The notes beneath the pieces are model-generated. The model saw only the letters and a program-made list of their open reading frames with translations. It had not been told where the DNA came from and made no database searches. 64,000 bases of DNA, taken from NCBI RefSeq assembly GCF_000981805.1, contig NZ_CP011132.1, forward strand, positions 4,960,001-5,024,000. Direction: 5' to 3'. This document shows positions 60,777-64,000 of the stretch, one piece after another. Origin of the DNA: Citrobacter amalonaticus Y19. GTDB taxonomy: Bacteria; Pseudomonadota; Gammaproteobacteria; Enterobacterales; Enterobacteriaceae. Within the stretch, counting starts at the first letter, position 1, and every line of letters starts with the position of its first letter. The position numbers and the translations under genes are program-made.

Positions 60777-62884
60777 GCGACAAGTACGTGATGGAATCCC
60801 TCCTTCGCCCGGCGGTTGAACTGTATTCCGCTGCGGCGGCGGGTAGCGCAACCTTTATTTGCCTTACGGCCCCTTGGGCTGTCGCGCTCGCACCATCGGT
60901 CAGTTGGGTGACCGCCGCGGGGTTTGGTGTACTGGCGCTGAAGCGTACATCTGAGGGGATGAAAATACTCCGTTACCGCCAAAACATTCGCCGTTTGCCC
61001 CGATATGTACTGACCAGCGAGCAGATCCCCGTCAGCCAGCGGCACTTGTTCCTTGGCAAGGGCTTCCAGTGGTCTCCCCGCCATACGCAGCGTCTTCTGG
61101 AAGCGAGGCGTCCGGAGTGTGAGGTCTACGTACAACCTTCTGTTATTTATCGCCTGGCACGCGATCTGGAAAAAAAGATGGAGTACAGCTTGCCGTGGTT
61201 GTGCAGGCTGACACGAACTGATTCGGCGCTCAACCCGTTTCGCCCGTTGCCTCCTGTAGGAGGAAGCCCCATTTACCATGGTGTGGAACTGGATGAAACT
61301 ACGGTCACCTATGATCTCGGAGAACGTGTAGGGCATACACTGGTTATCGGCACCACACGAGTCGGTAAAACCCGGCTTGCTGAGTTACTTATCACACAGG
61401 ATATTCGCCGTAAAAACGCTGCAGGCGAGCATGAAGTTGTCATCGTGTTTGACCCGAAAGGAGATGCCGATCTGTTGAGGCGAATGTATGCCGAGGCACA
61501 CCGTGCTGGTCGTCAGGATAACTTCTGGGTGTTCCACCTCGGATGGCCAGATATAAGCGCTCGCTACAATGCCGTTGGACGGTTCAGCCGTATCTCGGAA
61601 GTAGCATCACGTGTTGCAGGACAGCTCTCCGGAGAGGGCAATTCTGCTGCATTTCGGGAATTTGCCTGGCGATTTGTCAATATTATTACCCGCGCGCTGG
61701 TCGCACTTGGCCAGCGTCCTGATTACGGTCTCATACTGCGTTACGTGACAAACATAGGTGAACTGTACGAAACCTATGTTGAGAATATGCTGAGTGAAAA
61801 GGCACCACAGTTGCTGAGTACAGTCGAAGCGCTGTTAGGTAGCGGTATAAGCGAGAAGGATCTGCCGCGTCACATGCAGGGCAGGCCTAATGGCATGAAT
61901 ATCTGGGCTATTGAGCAGGTACTGGCCAGCGAAGAAGGAAAAAAACTGTGGGACCCGGTGCTGGATGGGCTACGTAGCGCTGTGCAATATGATCGAACGT
62001 ATTTCGACAAAATTGTTGCGTCACTGCTGCCGCTGCTTGAAAAGCTTACAACTGGTAAAACGGCCGCATTGCTGGCACCTGACTATACGGACCTGAACGA
62101 TCCGAGACCGATCCTGGACTGGCATAACATTATAAAATCGCGCGGCGTGGTTTATATCGGCCTCGATGCACTATCCGACCCTGTTGTCGCAGCAGCAGTC
62201 GGCAACAGCATGTTCGCTGATCTCGTTTCCGAAGGTGGACACATCTATAAATTCGGTCTCGGTGATGAGGATGGCAGAAAAAGTTCGAAAGTGGCGATAA
62301 ATCTTCACTGTGACGAGTTTAACGAGTTAATGGGTGATGAGTTTATTCCTCTCATCAACAAAGGGGGTGGTGCGGGCTTCCAGGTGACTGCATATACGCA
62401 GACTCTTTCGGACATCGAGGCCCGTATAGGCAGCAGTGCTAAAGCGAATCAGGTAGTGGGGAACTTCAACTCATTGATAATGCTCCGTGTGCGTGAAAAA
62501 AACACTGCCATGCTCCTGACCGACCAATTACCGGAAGTTGACGTCTACCAGAAAACCCTTACATCGGGTGTCACTGACGTATCCCGGCCGGGAGAGGGTA
62601 CTGATTTTAACAGTAACGTTCAGGACCAGGTCAGTCTGGTTAAAGTCCCGATGCTCAACCCTTCAGACGTTATCAACCTGCCGAAAGGGCAGGCATTTGC
62701 CCTGCTTGAAGGAGGGCGCCTGTGGAAAATCAGGATGCCGTTGCCGGCTGATAACGACGATCCTTACATGCCCGCGAGCCTGAAGCAGCTGGCTGACAAC
62801 ATGGAGCAGAATTACCGAACTGGAGAATCCTGGTGGACAGGCGGTGATGCGGCATATTCGGGGGGGCAAAATGTCTCAGCATGA
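60773..62884 (+). CDS. traD: Conjugative coupling protein TraD (PFGI-1/SXT class)
   Basis: A 703-aa VirD4/TraD-type ATPase: N-terminal membrane segments (about residues 20-55), Walker A GTTRVGKT (193-200), Walker B IVFDPKGDADLL, and the second half with NLHCDEFNELMGD and QTLSDIEARIGS. It carries the relaxase-DNA complex to the channel. It overlaps the next gene by 14 nt. Confidence 0.94.
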   Translation: MSDKYVMESLLRPAVELYSAAAAGSATFICLTAPWAVALAPSVSWVTAAGFGVLALKRTSEGMKILRYRQNIRRLPRYVLTSEQIPVSQRHLFLGKGFQWSPRHTQRLLEARRPECEVYVQPSVIYRLARDLEKKMEYSLPWLCRLTRTDSALNPFRPLPPVGGSPIYHGVELDETTVTYDLGERVGHTLVIGTTRVGKTRLAELLITQDIRRKNAAGEHEVVIVFDPKGDADLLRRMYAEAHRAGRQDNFWVFHLGWPDISARYNAVGRFSRISEVASRVAGQLSGEGNSAAFREFAWRFVNIITRALVALGQRPDYGLILRYVTNIGELYETYVENMLSEKAPQLLSTVEALLGSGISEKDLPRHMQGRPNGMNIWAIEQVLASEEGKKLWDPVLDGLRSAVQYDRTYFDKIVASLLPLLEKLTTGKTAALLAPDYTDLNDPRPILDWHNIIKSRGVVYIGLDALSDPVVAAAVGNSMFADLVSEGGHIYKFGLGDEDGRKSSKVAINLHCDEFNELMGDEFIPLINKGGGAGFQVTAYTQTLSDIEARIGSSAKANQVVGNFNSLIMLRVREKNTAMLLTDQLPEVDVYQKTLTSGVTDVSRPGEGTDFNSNVQDQVSLVKVPMLNPSDVINLPKGQAFALLEGGRLWKIRMPLPADNDDPYMPASLKQLADNMEQNYRTGESWWTGGDAAYSGGQNVSA

Positions 62885-63632
62885 CAGAGATACTGCCAAT
62901 CGCAGTTCGCCATCCCGACAGAAACAATCCGGACCATTCGGCATGTTGCTCTGGGATTTGCCTGTCAGTTTAATTGGCATTCTGCTGGGGTCGCTTCTGG
63001 TTAGCCTGCTGATCGAATATGCCTGCATTGCCTTACTCTGGCCTGACGAAGGTGCTTCACACAGCTACCGGGTGATGGTTGCAGAAAGCCACTGGTTGTC
63101 GGAAGGGTACACGCGGAGTTTACTGATGGCAGCGCCGGTTGAGACGATTTCGCGGTGGGTACATACCGCCTGGAACTGGTTGTTTGTCGATAGCGGATTC
63201 AGCCATTGGCTTCAATCATTCAGGGAAACTGGTCAGAAGGGGACTGGAGTTATCCCAACGATTAACCGGTTCGGTGACTCACTAATCGGCTGGCTTGGGG
63301 AGTACCTGCAAGCTACGCTCTGGGTAACTCTGATTTTCTTCATCAGGGTGATGATCCTTTTCCTGAGTCTGCCTCTGTTCGGCCTGGTGATTATCACCGG
63401 CATAGTTGAAGGGCTGGTCCGTCGAGATTTGCGTCGTTATGGAGCTGGATATGAATCGAGCTTTGTCTACCATCACGCCAAACGTTTTATTAAACCCGCA
63501 CTTTACGGCCCCTGCATGTTGTATCTGGCCTGGCCGACTGCTGTCTGGCCAAATCTCCTGTTGCTGCCATCAGCATTATTACTTGGCGGTGTTCTGGCCA
63601 TCGTCACGGCGTCCTTTAAAAAATACCTATAG
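62871..63632 (+). CDS. PFL_4697-family ICE membrane protein (TIGR03747)
   Basis: I chose ATG 62871 (GGGGGG upstream); the frame also opens at 62844. The 253-aa protein has about four membrane segments (LPVSLIGILLGSLLVSLLIE, TLIFFIRVMILFLSLPLFGL and two near the end) and the TIGR03747 core LVRRDLRRYGAGYESSFVYH. It follows traD in this T4SS class. Confidence 0.87.
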   Translation: MSQHDRDTANRSSPSRQKQSGPFGMLLWDLPVSLIGILLGSLLVSLLIEYACIALLWPDEGASHSYRVMVAESHWLSEGYTRSLLMAAPVETISRWVHTAWNWLFVDSGFSHWLQSFRETGQKGTGVIPTINRFGDSLIGWLGEYLQATLWVTLIFFIRVMILFLSLPLFGLVIITGIVEGLVRRDLRRYGAGYESSFVYHHAKRFIKPALYGPCMLYLAWPTAVWPNLLLLPSALLLGGVLAIVTASFKKYL

Positions 63633-63665
63633 CCCAGGAAGTAGCTGTTTCGGGAATTCCCCGGA

Positions 63666-63694
63666 GCCCGCTTGATGTCGCGGGCTTTTTTTTT
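63666..63694 (+). terminator. Terminator after the PFL_4697 gene
   Basis: GCCCGC (63666-63671) pairs with GCGGGC (63680-63685), followed by nine T. It ends the first transfer operon. Confidence 0.92.
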
Positions 63695-63824
63695 GAAGGT
63701 TCATCTGTATTAACTGGCTCACTTTGTGGCATTTAATTTTCTGACCTTCATAAATATTTTCCTGCTGCCAGCATGTCCTGTTTGCGTCAATCTCCCGACG
63801 ACAAGTTATTAGGGAGAGTCGCAA

Positions 63825-64000
63825 ATGCGTCACACCACAATCATCCTGGCAATGTTATTGCCCGTTCTGCCGGTGCTGACCTGCCAGGCGTCAGAAAAAG
63901 ATGAGCTGGCACTCGTGATGCGCCAGCTGGATCAGGTTCAGGCTGGCCTTGATCGCGCCCGCGTCGTAGCCAATCAGAATCAGGACGCTCGCTTTTATTT
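63825..64000 (+). CDS. RAQPRD-family ICE protein (partial)
   Basis: ATG 63825 follows AGGGAGAG. The visible 58 residues have a signal peptide (ends TCQAS), then KDELALVMRQLDQVQAGLDRA and DARFYF, the start of the RAQPRD family (TIGR01690) that opens the next transfer operon in these ICEs. The gene runs off the right edge. Confidence 0.85.
   Translation, partial: MRHTTIILAMLLPVLPVLTCQASEKDELALVMRQLDQVQAGLDRARVVANQNQDARFY

Overview
The window comes from the chromosome of a Salmonella/Citrobacter-like enterobacterium. The left 27 kb is chromosomal. The right 37 kb is the first part of an SPI-7/PAPI-1-type integrative and conjugative element (ICE) inserted at a tRNA-Phe gene. I infer this from a DMSO-reductase operon and a TacA/TacT toxin-antitoxin pair next to a tRNA-Phe locus, an arrangement I remember from Salmonella, and from a 49-nt tRNA-Phe 3' fragment at 27006-27054. 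The species cannot be fixed from the sequence alone.

Chromosomal part. Positions 1-3035 hold the end of a DMSO-reductase-type operon (dmsA C-terminus, dmsB, dmsC, a TorD/DmsD-like chaperone and a NapF-like ferredoxin). A tacAT toxin-antitoxin pair follows (3144-3991). Next comes a chaperone-usher fimbrial operon (4400-11132) whose gene order, usher before chaperone, is as in pap/std, ending with a LuxR-type regulator (11156-11815). The most unusual region is 11906-23390, a run of eleven closely packed same-strand genes: a 66-aa Cys-rich peptide with a double-glycine leader, a membrane-anchored DsbA-like oxidoreductase, an LpxL-like acyltransferase, a C39-peptidase ABC exporter, a MacA-like adaptor, a MacB-like transporter, an outer-membrane efflux lipoprotein, and a small type II fatty-acid synthase set (ketosynthase, MaoC-type dehydratase, acyl carrier protein, ketoreductase). 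Read together they look like a pathway that makes, acylates, trims and exports a peptide (a fatty-acylated microcin-like product); this is inference. On the other strand, a MarT-like membrane regulator, a FidL-like protein and a degenerate HD-GYP protein form an operon (25848-23424), divergent from a PapI/FaeA-like regulator (26005-26370).

ICE part. 27133-39377 is the maintenance and replication module: ParA, DnaB, ParB, a zinc-finger protein, DUF2786, DUF2857, an STY4528-type replication protein, a PFL_4669-type protein, topoisomerase III, an STY4534-type protein and SSB. It contains unusual non-coding structure: dyads inside the STY4528 gene, three palindromic repeats at 34353-34568, and a structured transcript ending at a strong terminator near 37690. 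A DUF4160/DUF2442 pair and a zinc-uptake ABC operon follow as cargo. The zinc operon sits behind a near-perfect Zur box and begins with a previously hidden 36-codon membrane-protein gene. 43710-57058 is a complete type IVB pilus operon (pilL to pilV), a five-site shufflon and its recombinase gene rci. 57265-64000 begins the conjugation apparatus (PFL_4693, transglycosylase, PFL_4695, membrane-anchored Mrr-like nuclease, TraD, PFL_4697, RAQPRD) and continues past the window. The integrase and the other att copy lie outside.
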